From positions 1 to 17,096 of the forward strand of contig JAIVWI010000051.1 in the NCBI GenBank assembly GCA_048636595.1: a stretch of DNA of 17,096 nucleotides, read 5' to 3'. Of this stretch, positions 1 through 7,230 are shown in pieces. Made by a program: the position numbers and the translations under genes. Numbering within the stretch: the stretch's first letter is position 1; every line of letters begins with the position of its first letter. Origin of the DNA: JAJRRA01 sp048636595 (GTDB lineage Bacteria > Pseudomonadota > Gammaproteobacteria > Xanthomonadales > SZUA-36). Below the pieces are notes generated by a model. The model saw only the letters and a list, made by a program, of their open reading frames with translations. It was not told the DNA's origin and searched no databases.

Positions 1-1039
1 TGCCATCGCCTGCTTCGACGATCTCGAGCTCCGTGCCCGGTAGCACGAGCCCTACCGAGCCGGCTTTATGGATGCCATCCAGGGGATTGAAACTGATAAC
101 CGGGCCAGATTCAGACTGGCCGTAACCCTCCAGCACCGGTGCGCCTGTCGCATCTTCCCACTTCTGCAACAAAACAGCCGGTAACGGCGCAGATCCCGAA
201 TAACTCAGAGACAGGTCCGGAAAATTCATATCCGCAAATTGCGTATCGGACATCAGGCCGATGAATACCGTCGGGCTGCCGGCCAGGATCGAAATATGTT
301 CGCCGGCCAGCAAAGCAAATGTCGCATCGGGTGTGTAGCGCGGCAGTATCACCAGGGTTGCGCCGGCGTAGACCGCATTGTGCAGGCACATGGCAACGCC
401 GTAGATGTGGAACAGCGGTAATATGCAAAGGATACGCTCGCCATGGGTCGCAGTGGGCAACAGCGCTTCCCGCTGGCTTATGTTCATCGCTATATTGCGA
501 TGACTGAGATTAACGCCTTTCGATACGCCGGTCGTACCGCCGGTATATTGCAAGGTCGCCAACCCTTCTGGTCGCGGCAGCGGCTCGGGCAGAACCCCGC
601 CGGTGGCATCGGCCCCTCTCCGTCCGGCGGCGGGCCCGAGTTGGATTATATACGGAAGGTCCAGATTCCTGGTGGCATCAGCTACTGTCCGGCAGGTCTG
701 GTCGTCATGGAGCAGCACGTGAGCTTGGGCGTCGGCGAGTATCGGTTGCAGTTCCGAAGCAGTGTACAGCGGGTTCAGCGGTACGGCCTGGGCGCCAGCG
801 GCATGGGAGGCGAACATCGCGATACAAATATCCACGGAATTTCCCATCAGCAAAGCAACCCGTTCGCCAGACGCACCGAGCTCGCGCAGCTCGGATGCGA
901 ACCCGGAAACTGCAGCAAAGTACTCCTTGTAAGTCAGGCGGTCTGTGCCGCAGACCAGTGCTTCCCGATCGGGCCAGCGCTCGGCCGCATCTGCGAGCAT
1001 ATGCACGACAGTTGGGTGGGTATGGGGCAAGGTAGTCAT
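1..1039 (-). CDS. AMP-forming acyl-CoA ligase (partial, C-terminus beyond left edge)
   Basis: This is an open reading frame of 346 codons with no stop before the window edge, so the C-terminal part is missing. It should activate a carboxylic acid through an acyl-adenylate and transfer it to CoA in the cytoplasm; the substrate cannot be told. The phosphate-binding loop of the ANL superfamily is clear at residues 165-175 (YTGGTTGVSKG), followed by a PLFHIYG segment at 208-214 and the adenylate motif YGQSE at 306-310. The C-terminal lid domain with its catalytic lysine is not in view. The ATG start at 1039 lies 9 bases after the stop of the acyl-CoA dehydrogenase upstream, so the two are very likely cotranscribed. 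A ligase next to a long acyl-CoA dehydrogenase resembles the DmdB-DmdC pair of 3-methylmercaptopropionate breakdown, but this pairing is also common in general acid catabolism. Confidence 0.9.
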   Translation of the reverse strand, partial: MTTLPHTHPTVVHMLADAAERWPDREALVCGTDRLTYKEYFAAVSGFASELRELGASGERVALLMGNSVDICIAMFASHAAGAQAVPLNPLYTASELQPILADAQAHVLLHDDQTCRTVADATRNLDLPYIIQLGPAAGRRGADATGGVLPEPLPRPEGLATLQYTGGTTGVSKGVNLSHRNIAMNISQREALLPTATHGERILCILPLFHIYGVAMCLHNAVYAGATLVILPRYTPDATFALLAGEHISILAGSPTVFIGLMSDTQFADMNFPDLSLSYSGSAPLPAVLLQKWEDATGAPVLEGYGQSESGPVISFNPLDGIHKAGSVGLVLPGTELEIVEAGDG

Positions 1040-1048
1040 GGATCGTAC

Positions 1049-2800
1049 TCAAATCTCACTGAACACATCATCAGCGACTGCGTCCAGGTTTTTTACGCCG
1101 GCGAGAATCTGTCGTTCCAGCCAGCCGGATTCAGGCATCAGTTGCTCAGCGAAAAATGCGGCAGTGCTGCGTTTGTTCTGATGCAGCGCCGAGTCACCGG
1201 TCGCGGCGTCAGCCATCCTAAGCCACATCCAGCCACTGCCGATCAATCCGGCCAGTTTCAGAAACGGTGTCGCGGCGGCCGCGCTGTCACGTGGGTCCAG
1301 CGTTGGCTGTAACAGGTGCTGCGCACAACGCTCCAGTGTTTTCAGCCCAGCCGTCAAAGCTTGATGTATCGACACGGTATGCGGTCGGTCCGCCGTGCGC
1401 GTCAGGTCCGCGCTGATATGCTCGACGAATAATTGCAATCGCTGCCCGTCATCCCGTATCAGCTTGCGCGATACCAGGTCCAATGCCTGGATACCGTTGG
1501 TGCCTTCGTAGATGGCTCCAACGCGCACATCGCGCACGTACTGTTCGACTCCTGTTTCGTGCACGTAACCGTAACCGCCGTGCACCTGCATACTCAGGTT
1601 ACTGACTTCAGTACCCGCCTCGGTTGCGCAAGCCTTGCAGATCGGCAACAGCCAGTCTGCCAGTGTGCCGGCTGCATGGCGCCGGTCAGCGTCAGGATCG
1701 TGTTCGGCCAGGTCGAGTTGGCGTGCAGCCTCCAGCGTCAGGGCGCGCAGGCCCTCAGTACGGGCGCGCATCGTCATCAGCATGCGGCGCACGTCGGGGT
1801 GGCGGATGATAGCAACCGGCGGTGCATCGGACGGCCCGCCCTGGTGGCGCTCTTGTGCGTAACGCAACGCCTGCGCAGTCGCGGCGCCGGCTATCGCAAC
1901 ACCCTGCAGCGCAACCTCGAGGCGCATCGTGTTCACCATGGTGAACAGGCTGACCAGGCCGCGGCCCTCCGCCCCGATCCGCCAGGCCATCGCGTCGTCG
2001 AATTCGAGCACGCAGGTCGGCGATCCTTTCAGGCCCATTTTGTGCTCGATCGATTGCACGCGGATGCCGTTCGAACGCGCTGGCGATTCGTTTGTATACA
2101 GTTTCGGCACCAGGAACAGACTGGTGCCGCGTGTGCCCGGGGCGGCGTCAGGCGTACGTGCAAGCACCATGTGGGCGATCTGTGGTGTGAGTTCGTGATC
2201 GCCGTAGCTGATCCAGATTTTGCTGCCACTGACACGAAAGGTACCGTCGCCGGCCGGTATCGCCTGCGTCTGAATCCGTCCAACATCGGATCCAGCCTGC
2301 GGTTCCGAAATGCAGATCGTCGCGGCTGTTTCGCCGGCCACAAGCGCGGGCACAAATTGTTCGATCAGGGCTGGTGTGGCGTGTTCCAGCAGCAGTCGCG
2401 CGCCGGCACGTGACATCAGCGGCAGCATACAGAAGCTCATGCAGGCGCCGTTGGTCATTTCAGCGAATGCCGCCTGCAGGAGGCGGGGCAATGCCTGACC
2501 GCCGTACGCCATTGGCAGGTCGATTCCCAGCCAGCCATCCTGGCGCAATGTGTCCCAGGCGCGGTGAAAGATTTCCGGCAGCAGGACCCGGCCGTCCTGC
2601 AGCCGGGCACCCTCGAGATCACCGATCGCGTTTGCCGGTGCAAGCTTCTGCTCCGCGAAACGGGCTCCTTCTTCGAGAACACCGCGCACGATGTCACGGT
2701 CTGCGTGGGCGAAGTCCGGCAGATTAAACAGCTCCTCGATTTGCAGGACGTCGTCCAACAGGAATTGCAGGTCCGCCAATGGTGCACGATAGTGGCTCAC
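1049..2800 (-). CDS. Acyl-CoA dehydrogenase, long DmdC-like type
   Basis: The protein has 583 residues from the chosen start, the usual length of the acyl-CoA dehydrogenase subgroup with extra N- and C-terminal domains (3-methylmercaptopropionyl-CoA dehydrogenase DmdC and relatives). It should oxidise an acyl-CoA to the 2,3-enoyl-CoA with FAD and pass electrons to ETF. Visible are the flavin-site signature ICISEPQAGSDVG in the middle domain and YEGTNGIQALDLV, whose Glu (about residue 432) is the expected catalytic base. The N-terminus (SHYRAPLADLQFLLDDV) is typical of the group. The first possible start is a GTG at 2806, but a second GTG at 2800 sits 9 bases after an AAGG ribosome-binding site at 2810-2813 and gives the usual family N-terminus, so I prefer it. 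It is first in a minus-strand operon with the acyl-CoA ligase and diverges from the hyuA-like gene. The true substrate is unknown. Confidence 0.93.
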   Translation of the reverse strand: MSHYRAPLADLQFLLDDVLQIEELFNLPDFAHADRDIVRGVLEEGARFAEQKLAPANAIGDLEGARLQDGRVLLPEIFHRAWDTLRQDGWLGIDLPMAYGGQALPRLLQAAFAEMTNGACMSFCMLPLMSRAGARLLLEHATPALIEQFVPALVAGETAATICISEPQAGSDVGRIQTQAIPAGDGTFRVSGSKIWISYGDHELTPQIAHMVLARTPDAAPGTRGTSLFLVPKLYTNESPARSNGIRVQSIEHKMGLKGSPTCVLEFDDAMAWRIGAEGRGLVSLFTMVNTMRLEVALQGVAIAGAATAQALRYAQERHQGGPSDAPPVAIIRHPDVRRMLMTMRARTEGLRALTLEAARQLDLAEHDPDADRRHAAGTLADWLLPICKACATEAGTEVSNLSMQVHGGYGYVHETGVEQYVRDVRVGAIYEGTNGIQALDLVSRKLIRDDGQRLQLFVEHISADLTRTADRPHTVSIHQALTAGLKTLERCAQHLLQPTLDPRDSAAAATPFLKLAGLIGSGWMWLRMADAATGDSALHQNKRSTAAFFAEQLMPESGWLERQILAGVKNLDAVADDVFSEI

Positions 2801-3036
2801 CGGCACTCGCCTTCATGACTGTGTCCAAGGTACCTTTCCATCGCAAATAAGATGTCGCCGTTGTAGTTTGAAACAGTGAACTGAATTCAGCCAGACGAAC
2901 CAGCCGGAACTATTATATACTTAAACTAGTTTGACCACGAGCGTCGTAATGTGCACACATTTCGGCGATTTTGACTTCAGGTGCAGCTTACGCACGCCGT
3001 GGATAATCAAGCAAGTTCAAACCTGAGGGATTTAAT
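2801..3036. promoter_or_regulatory. Divergent control region between acyl-CoA dehydrogenase and hyuA-like gene
   Basis: About 230 bases separate two divergently transcribed operons. An AT-rich core at 2911-2922 reads as a perfect minus-strand -10 box (TATAAT on the complement of 2912-2917) and as a fair plus-strand -10 (TATACT, 2916-2921). Neither has a convincing -35 box at normal spacing. A perfect 10-base palindrome, AAACTAGTTT (2923-2932), lies just upstream of the minus-strand -10, in the usual place for a repressor site. Two more small palindromes lie nearby: CTGAATTCAG (2881-2890) and GTTTGAAAC (2866-2874). The motif AGTTTGA occurs in both outer sites. No regulator gene is in the window. 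The promoter assignment is an inference from motif reading only. Confidence 0.4.
3025..3029 (+). promoter_or_regulatory. Ribosome-binding site deciding the GTG start of the hyuA-like gene
   Basis: GAGGG at 3025-3029 lies 7 bases before the GTG at 3037. The overlapping ATG at 3035 is in another frame and does not read into the HyuA-like protein, so GTG is the start. Confidence 0.7.
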
Positions 3037-5139
3037 GTGGGATTTCGAATAGGTGTCGATGTAGGCGGTACATTTACTGATTTCCTGGTAGCTGCCGACG
3101 ATGGCAAGGCCCGCATTTACAAGACCTCGACCACCGGCGCGAATCCCGCCGAAGGGTTCTTTCGGGGCCTGGAAAAAGCCGCCGCCGACAATTCGATGAG
3201 TTTGCCGGAGTTTCTGGCACAGGTGGGCACGATCGTCCACGGCACGACGATAACAACGAACACTGTACTGACCAGTACGGGTGCGATCACCGGCTTTGTG
3301 ACAACCCATGGATTTCGAGATGTCCTGAACATGCGCCGCGGCCTGAAAGAGCGGCAGTTCGAAAAGTATGCGCCCCCCCCACCGCTGGTACCGCGGCATC
3401 TGATCCGGACCGTGAAAGAACGCGTGACCGTCGACAGCACGGTTATGACGCCGTTGGATGAGGATGACGTGCGGGCTGCGGCTGCCTACTTCCGGGAGCA
3501 AAACGTCGAGGCCATCGCAGTATCGTACTTGTGGTCGTTCCGGAATCCAGCGCACGAAGAGCGCACCCGCGAAATTCTGCAGCAGGAATTGCCAGGTATC
3601 TACGTGTCAATCTCGACCGAGATTTTGCCACAGATCCGCGTATATGAACGCCACAGCACAACGGTGCTGAACGCCTACGTCGGTCCGGTATTGACAAATT
3701 ACCTGTCAAGCCTCGAGCAGGAACTCGCCAAACAGGGTTTCGCCGGCACCTTGCTGATTATGCAGTCGAACGGCGGCGTCATGTCGCCGCAAGTCGCGCA
3801 GCGTTTCGCATCGAATACATTGCTGTCTGGCCCGGCCGGGGCGCCGCAGGCCGGTATTTTCTACGGCAGTGGCAATCACTTCAGTGACCTGATCACCGTT
3901 GACATGGGAGGTACTTCATTCGACATTGCGCTGATCAAAAACGCTACGCCCATCGTCACCCAGGATGGCTCGATTGGAGAGCACCGCTTAGCGTCGCCAA
4001 TTCTGGATATTCACACCATTGGAGCGGGTGGTGGCTCGATCGCGTCGGTCGATGGCGGTGGGCTGCTGGCCGTCGGGCCGGCCAGTGCTGGCGCACAGCC
4101 AGGACCTGCCTGCTACGGCCGGGGTGGTGAACTGCCGACGGTGACGGATGCGGACCTGGTTCTGGGTTATCTGGACGTGGAGTCCTTCGAGGGGGGCGAA
4201 CTGGAGGTCGATTTCGGCGCGGCACAAGCCGCGATCGAGGAGCATGTGGCAAAGCCATTGAACATGGATCTTGTGGCTGCTGCGAAGGGGATCTACGATT
4301 TTGTGAATGCCAACATGGCTGCTGCCTTGAGTGTGGTCTCGGTGCAGCGCGGCTACGACCCCCGCGAATTCGTGCTGATCGTCGCCGGTGGCGCCGGTCC
4401 GATTCATGCTGTGCCAATCGCCCGTGAACTCGAAATTCCCCTGATACTGGTGCCACGGGAGTCTTCCGTGTTTTGCGCGGCCGGTATGCTCATCTCTGAT
4501 CTGCAACACGACTATGTGCGTACCCACGCGCGCGATATCGATCAGGTGGACCGCAAGGAAGTGGACCGCCTCTACCGGGAAATGTCCGAGGCTGCAAATC
4601 AAACGCTGGTCGAAGAAGGCATTAGCAGTGACCGGGTGGATATCCGTTTCAGCGCCGATCTCCACTACATCGGGCAGTTCCACGAAGTCGAGGTGCCGGT
4701 ACCGGCTGCGTTGTCGATGTCCGTAAAGGATCTCGAGGCCGTTGTCGAAGCATTTCACCAGCGGCACGACACACTCTATGGCTACGCTATGCGCGGCACA
4801 CCGGTCGAGCTGATCAATCTGCGCGTAACCGCACGCGGCATAACAGAAAAGCCGGATCTCATGCATCGCGCGGCCGCGCATGAACCTCTGGAAAAGGTGT
4901 TGCTCAAGCGGCGGCCTGTCTGTTTCGATGGTGAATTCGTCGATACGCCCGTTTACGACGGCTTGCGACTTCACGCTGGTAATCGAATCACCGGTCCAGC
5001 GATCATTGCACAGCCAACGACCACCATCGTCGTTCCGCCGGATTTCGAGCTGAGCTGCGATGATTTCGACAATTATCTGATTTATCAACAAGACCAGGAC
5101 CTCGCAGAACTCCGTGCGCGGTTGTCCGGCGGGAGTTGA
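3037..5139 (+). CDS. Hydantoinase/oxoprolinase family protein, HyuA-type (ATP-binding) subunit
   Basis: The 700-residue product belongs to the hydantoinase A / 5-oxoprolinase N-terminal / acetone carboxylase family. These enzymes use ATP to phosphorylate a substrate, which then allows cyclic-amide hydrolysis (N-methylhydantoin, 5-oxoproline) or carboxylation (acetone, acetophenone). The N-terminal actin-like phosphate loop GVDVGGTFTDF is at residues 6-16. A second phosphate motif, DMGGTSFDIA, begins near residue 289. The family block PGPACYGRGG with following TVTDADLVLG lies around 350-375. Start is GTG, set by a good ribosome-binding site. The HyuB-like gene follows after 3 bases, which fits a heteromeric enzyme. 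No gamma subunit of acetone carboxylase and no racemase or carbamoylase is adjacent, so the substrate class is open. A run of eight C (3373-3380) encodes part of a proline stretch, and the frame is intact through it. Confidence 0.92.
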   Translation: MGFRIGVDVGGTFTDFLVAADDGKARIYKTSTTGANPAEGFFRGLEKAAADNSMSLPEFLAQVGTIVHGTTITTNTVLTSTGAITGFVTTHGFRDVLNMRRGLKERQFEKYAPPPPLVPRHLIRTVKERVTVDSTVMTPLDEDDVRAAAAYFREQNVEAIAVSYLWSFRNPAHEERTREILQQELPGIYVSISTEILPQIRVYERHSTTVLNAYVGPVLTNYLSSLEQELAKQGFAGTLLIMQSNGGVMSPQVAQRFASNTLLSGPAGAPQAGIFYGSGNHFSDLITVDMGGTSFDIALIKNATPIVTQDGSIGEHRLASPILDIHTIGAGGGSIASVDGGGLLAVGPASAGAQPGPACYGRGGELPTVTDADLVLGYLDVESFEGGELEVDFGAAQAAIEEHVAKPLNMDLVAAAKGIYDFVNANMAAALSVVSVQRGYDPREFVLIVAGGAGPIHAVPIARELEIPLILVPRESSVFCAAGMLISDLQHDYVRTHARDIDQVDRKEVDRLYREMSEAANQTLVEEGISSDRVDIRFSADLHYIGQFHEVEVPVPAALSMSVKDLEAVVEAFHQRHDTLYGYAMRGTPVELINLRVTARGITEKPDLMHRAAAHEPLEKVLLKRRPVCFDGEFVDTPVYDGLRLHAGNRITGPAIIAQPTTTIVVPPDFELSCDDFDNYLIYQQDQDLAELRARLSGGS

Positions 5140-5142
5140 GTC

Positions 5143-6882
5143 ATGTCAACAACGGTAGATCGCATCCAGGTATCCGTAATCGGCAACCGCCTTGATGCCA
5201 TAAGTAAAGAAATTGGACAGACCATGTTGCGCACGTCGCGTTCGCCAATCTTTTCCGAGGCGCGCGATTTCGTAACCGCGATTTTCGACAGCCGGCTACA
5301 ACTGGTTGCGCAGACCGCGTACATCCCGGTCATCATGGGGGCGTTGCCGTACGCCATCCGCAGCATCGCCGAGACTTTCGCCGGCGATATCGACCCCGGT
5401 GATGTGTTCATCCTGAACGACCCGTATCGCGGCAATAATCACCCACCGGACATCAACGTCGTCAAGCCCGTGTTCCATGATGGTGAAATCGCATTCTGGG
5501 CAGTATCAAAAGGTCATCACGCCGACGTCGGTGGCGGCGGTGTTGCTGGCTACAACCCGGGCGCAACCAGCGTCTGGGATGAATGTATCCGGATTCCTCC
5601 CGCCAAGCTGTACATCGCGGGCAAGTCGAACCGCGCCCTGTGGGACACAATCCTTCTGAACGTCCATCTGCCGTTCATCGTCGAAGGCGACCTGCAGTGC
5701 CAGGTCGGCGCCTGTACGATCGGTGAACGCAGCCTGCACTCACTGCTCAAAAAGTACGATCGCACGATGCTGGAAGCAGCTATTGACCAGATTTTTGATG
5801 CCTCCGAGAAACAGATGCGTGCTGCGATTGAGGGTGTGCCGGACGGCGAGTACCATGCGGAACGCCTGATAGACCATGATGGCATCAACAAAGACCGCAT
5901 GATTGCGGTACGTTTGAATTTGAAGGTAGATGGTTCCGAAATCACCTTCGATTTTACCGGCAGCGACGAGCAGGCCGCTGGTTACGTCAATAGCACGGTG
6001 CCGAACACGGCGTCATCCTGTTATCTGGCGTTGTTTATGTCGATTGGCGGAGGTATTCGTTTCAACCAGGGCGCGTTACGCACGCTGCACGTTATTGCGC
6101 CGGAAGGCACGGTCGTGAATTCCCTTGAGCCTGCGCCGGTCAGCGGCTGTACGATCGCATCCGCGCAGGCGATAATCGAAGCGGCCTGGATGGCGCTCGC
6201 CCAGGCAATACCCCAGAGTGTGGATGCCGGGTGGTCGCGTTGGTGCGCGCCGGCAACGATGGGCCTCAATCCACGTACCGGACGTCCGTTTGGGGACATT
6301 CATTTCATGAGCAAGGGTGGTGGCGGCGCCTCGTACGGGCTGGATGGCTGGGACCATCTCGGCACAGTCATCTGCGCCGGCGGATTGCGGGCGCCCGATC
6401 CTGAACTACACGAACTGGTTGATCCGTACACGGTGCTGCAATACGAGTTCTGGCCCGACAGTGCAGGTGCCGGAAAGTGGCGTGGCGGCATGGGTACGAT
6501 CTACCGGTGGCGTGTCGATGCCGATAACATCAAGGCCGCGAACTTCGGCGGCGGCATTCACGAGGTGACAGCGCCGTTCGGTCTCGAAGGTGGCGAGCCG
6601 GCGCCACCGCATGAGCTTTTTATTCAGAAATGTGACGGGGAGACGGTTAACGTCGATACCGAGAGCTTCTACGATCTCAATGAGGGGGACCTCTACGAGA
6701 TTTACCAAAGCGGCGGTGGAGGTTATGGCAACCCGTTTCAACGTCCCACCGCAGAGGTGCGTCGGGACGTAATCGACGGACTCGTCAGTCCGGCTGCGGC
6801 GAAAGCGAAATACGGTGTTGTGATCGATCCCGGCAGTCAGCAAGTGGATGAAGCTGCGACCGCAGAGCTGCGCGGTGCGTAG
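5143..6882 (+). CDS. Hydantoinase B/oxoprolinase family protein, HyuB-type subunit
   Basis: The 579-residue product is a full-length hydantoinase B family protein, the partner of the HyuA-like subunit. Family landmarks include GQTMLRTSRSPIFSEARDF near the N-terminus, ILNDPYRGNNHPPD from about residue 90, and KGHHADVGG near 123-131, whose histidines are likely metal or active-site residues. The glycine-rich GGGGYGNPF near the C-terminus is also typical. The ATG at 5143 comes 3 bases after the hyuA-like stop, and its ribosome-binding site GGGAG (5131-5135) lies inside the end of that gene, so translation is probably coupled. Together the two subunits should form a cytoplasmic ATP-dependent amidohydrolase or carboxylase. 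Sequence alone does not separate N-methylhydantoinase, 5-oxoprolinase and acetone/acetophenone carboxylase-like activity. Confidence 0.92.
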   Translation: MSTTVDRIQVSVIGNRLDAISKEIGQTMLRTSRSPIFSEARDFVTAIFDSRLQLVAQTAYIPVIMGALPYAIRSIAETFAGDIDPGDVFILNDPYRGNNHPPDINVVKPVFHDGEIAFWAVSKGHHADVGGGGVAGYNPGATSVWDECIRIPPAKLYIAGKSNRALWDTILLNVHLPFIVEGDLQCQVGACTIGERSLHSLLKKYDRTMLEAAIDQIFDASEKQMRAAIEGVPDGEYHAERLIDHDGINKDRMIAVRLNLKVDGSEITFDFTGSDEQAAGYVNSTVPNTASSCYLALFMSIGGGIRFNQGALRTLHVIAPEGTVVNSLEPAPVSGCTIASAQAIIEAAWMALAQAIPQSVDAGWSRWCAPATMGLNPRTGRPFGDIHFMSKGGGGASYGLDGWDHLGTVICAGGLRAPDPELHELVDPYTVLQYEFWPDSAGAGKWRGGMGTIYRWRVDADNIKAANFGGGIHEVTAPFGLEGGEPAPPHELFIQKCDGETVNVDTESFYDLNEGDLYEIYQSGGGGYGNPFQRPTAEVRRDVIDGLVSPAAAKAKYGVVIDPGSQQVDEAATAELRGA

Positions 6883-6905
6883 CGTCAACCGGAGACTAAT
6901 TCCTT

Positions 6906-7005
6906 CTGTAAGAGCTCGCTCGCCTACAGGGAGGTGAGGGGCGTGAGCAGGACGCGGAAGCTTTGCGGGCGACCGTTCCAGATCGGCCCCAAGGGGCCTC
7001 TTACA
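6906..7005. repeat. REP-doublet-like (REPIN/BIME-like) intergenic element
   Basis: An element of about 100 bp is bounded by exact 8-base inverted repeats: TGTAAGAG at 6907-6914 and CTCTTACA at 6998-7005. Each end carries its own palindrome. The left end is CTGTA...TACAG (6906-6929) enclosing GAGC/GCTC. The right end is a perfect 14-base palindrome, GGCCCC-AA-GGGGCC (6985-6998). Two inverted heads with hairpins separated by a short spacer is the plan of REP doublets in many gammaproteobacteria. It lies right after the hyuB-like gene and could also act as a transcription or mRNA-3' boundary, although no T-rich tract follows. Other copies cannot be checked here. Confidence 0.5.
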
Positions 7006-7230
7006 ATTCCAACGTATTTAGCCTCAATCAGCCCAATTGAGGGATAACATGCCACTCAGGGCGCCACTGTGCAGGCGGCCCGAAATACTGGATGCACTGA
7101 GAATCAACAAAGCGGTCCCCTAGGGGCAAGACCCCCAGGGTGCGCGAAACTAGTATCTTTGGTAAGTTCAAGAACCAACGCTGCGGTATCGGCGTTGGAT
7201 AGTCATTCGTTCCGCACACAGGAGCCACCC
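7006..7230 (+). other. Unassigned intergenic stretch upstream of the luciferase-like gene
   Basis: Together with the repeat element to its left this forms a 348-base gene-free gap. It holds a 24-codon reading frame (7049-7123, starting MPLRAPLCRR) with GAGGG 5 bases ahead of its ATG, and a perfect 10-base palindrome CCCCTAGGGG (7117-7126) overlapping its stop codon. A second frame, open down to a stop near 7201, contains a basic peptide (GKTPRVRETSIFGKF). Neither peptide is recognised. They may be a leader, a decayed gene or chance. The promoter of the downstream run should lie here, but no clear -35/-10 pair was identified. Confidence 0.35.
7220..7224 (+). promoter_or_regulatory. Ribosome-binding site deciding the start of the luciferase-like gene
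   Basis: AGGAG at 7220-7224 lies 6 bases before the ATG at 7231. It favours this start over an upstream in-frame ATG at 7069 that would add 54 residues with no resemblance to the family. Confidence 0.8.

Noticed and set aside
443..1312. Plus-strand open frame of 289 codons
   Set aside because: It lies antisense to the acyl-CoA ligase and dehydrogenase, crosses the gap between them and has no recognisable domain. It is a high-GC shadow frame.
1433..2413. Plus-strand open frame of 326 codons
   Set aside because: It is antisense to the well-supported acyl-CoA dehydrogenase, and the sequence is His/Gln/Arg-rich low-complexity typical of a shadow frame.
3373..3380. Possible frameshift at a run of eight C in the hyuA-like gene
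   Set aside because: The frame continues through it with correct family sequence on both sides.
3988..5091. Minus-strand open frame of 367 codons
   Set aside because: It is wholly antisense to the HyuA-like gene, without family motifs.
6985..6998. GGCCCCAAGGGGCC as a Rho-independent terminator of hyuAB
   Set aside because: A 2-base loop is too small for the full stem and no T-run follows. It fits better as part of the repeat doublet.
7069..7230. N-terminal extension of the luciferase-like protein by 54 residues
   Set aside because: The added peptide does not resemble the family, and a strong AGGAG precedes the ATG at 7231.
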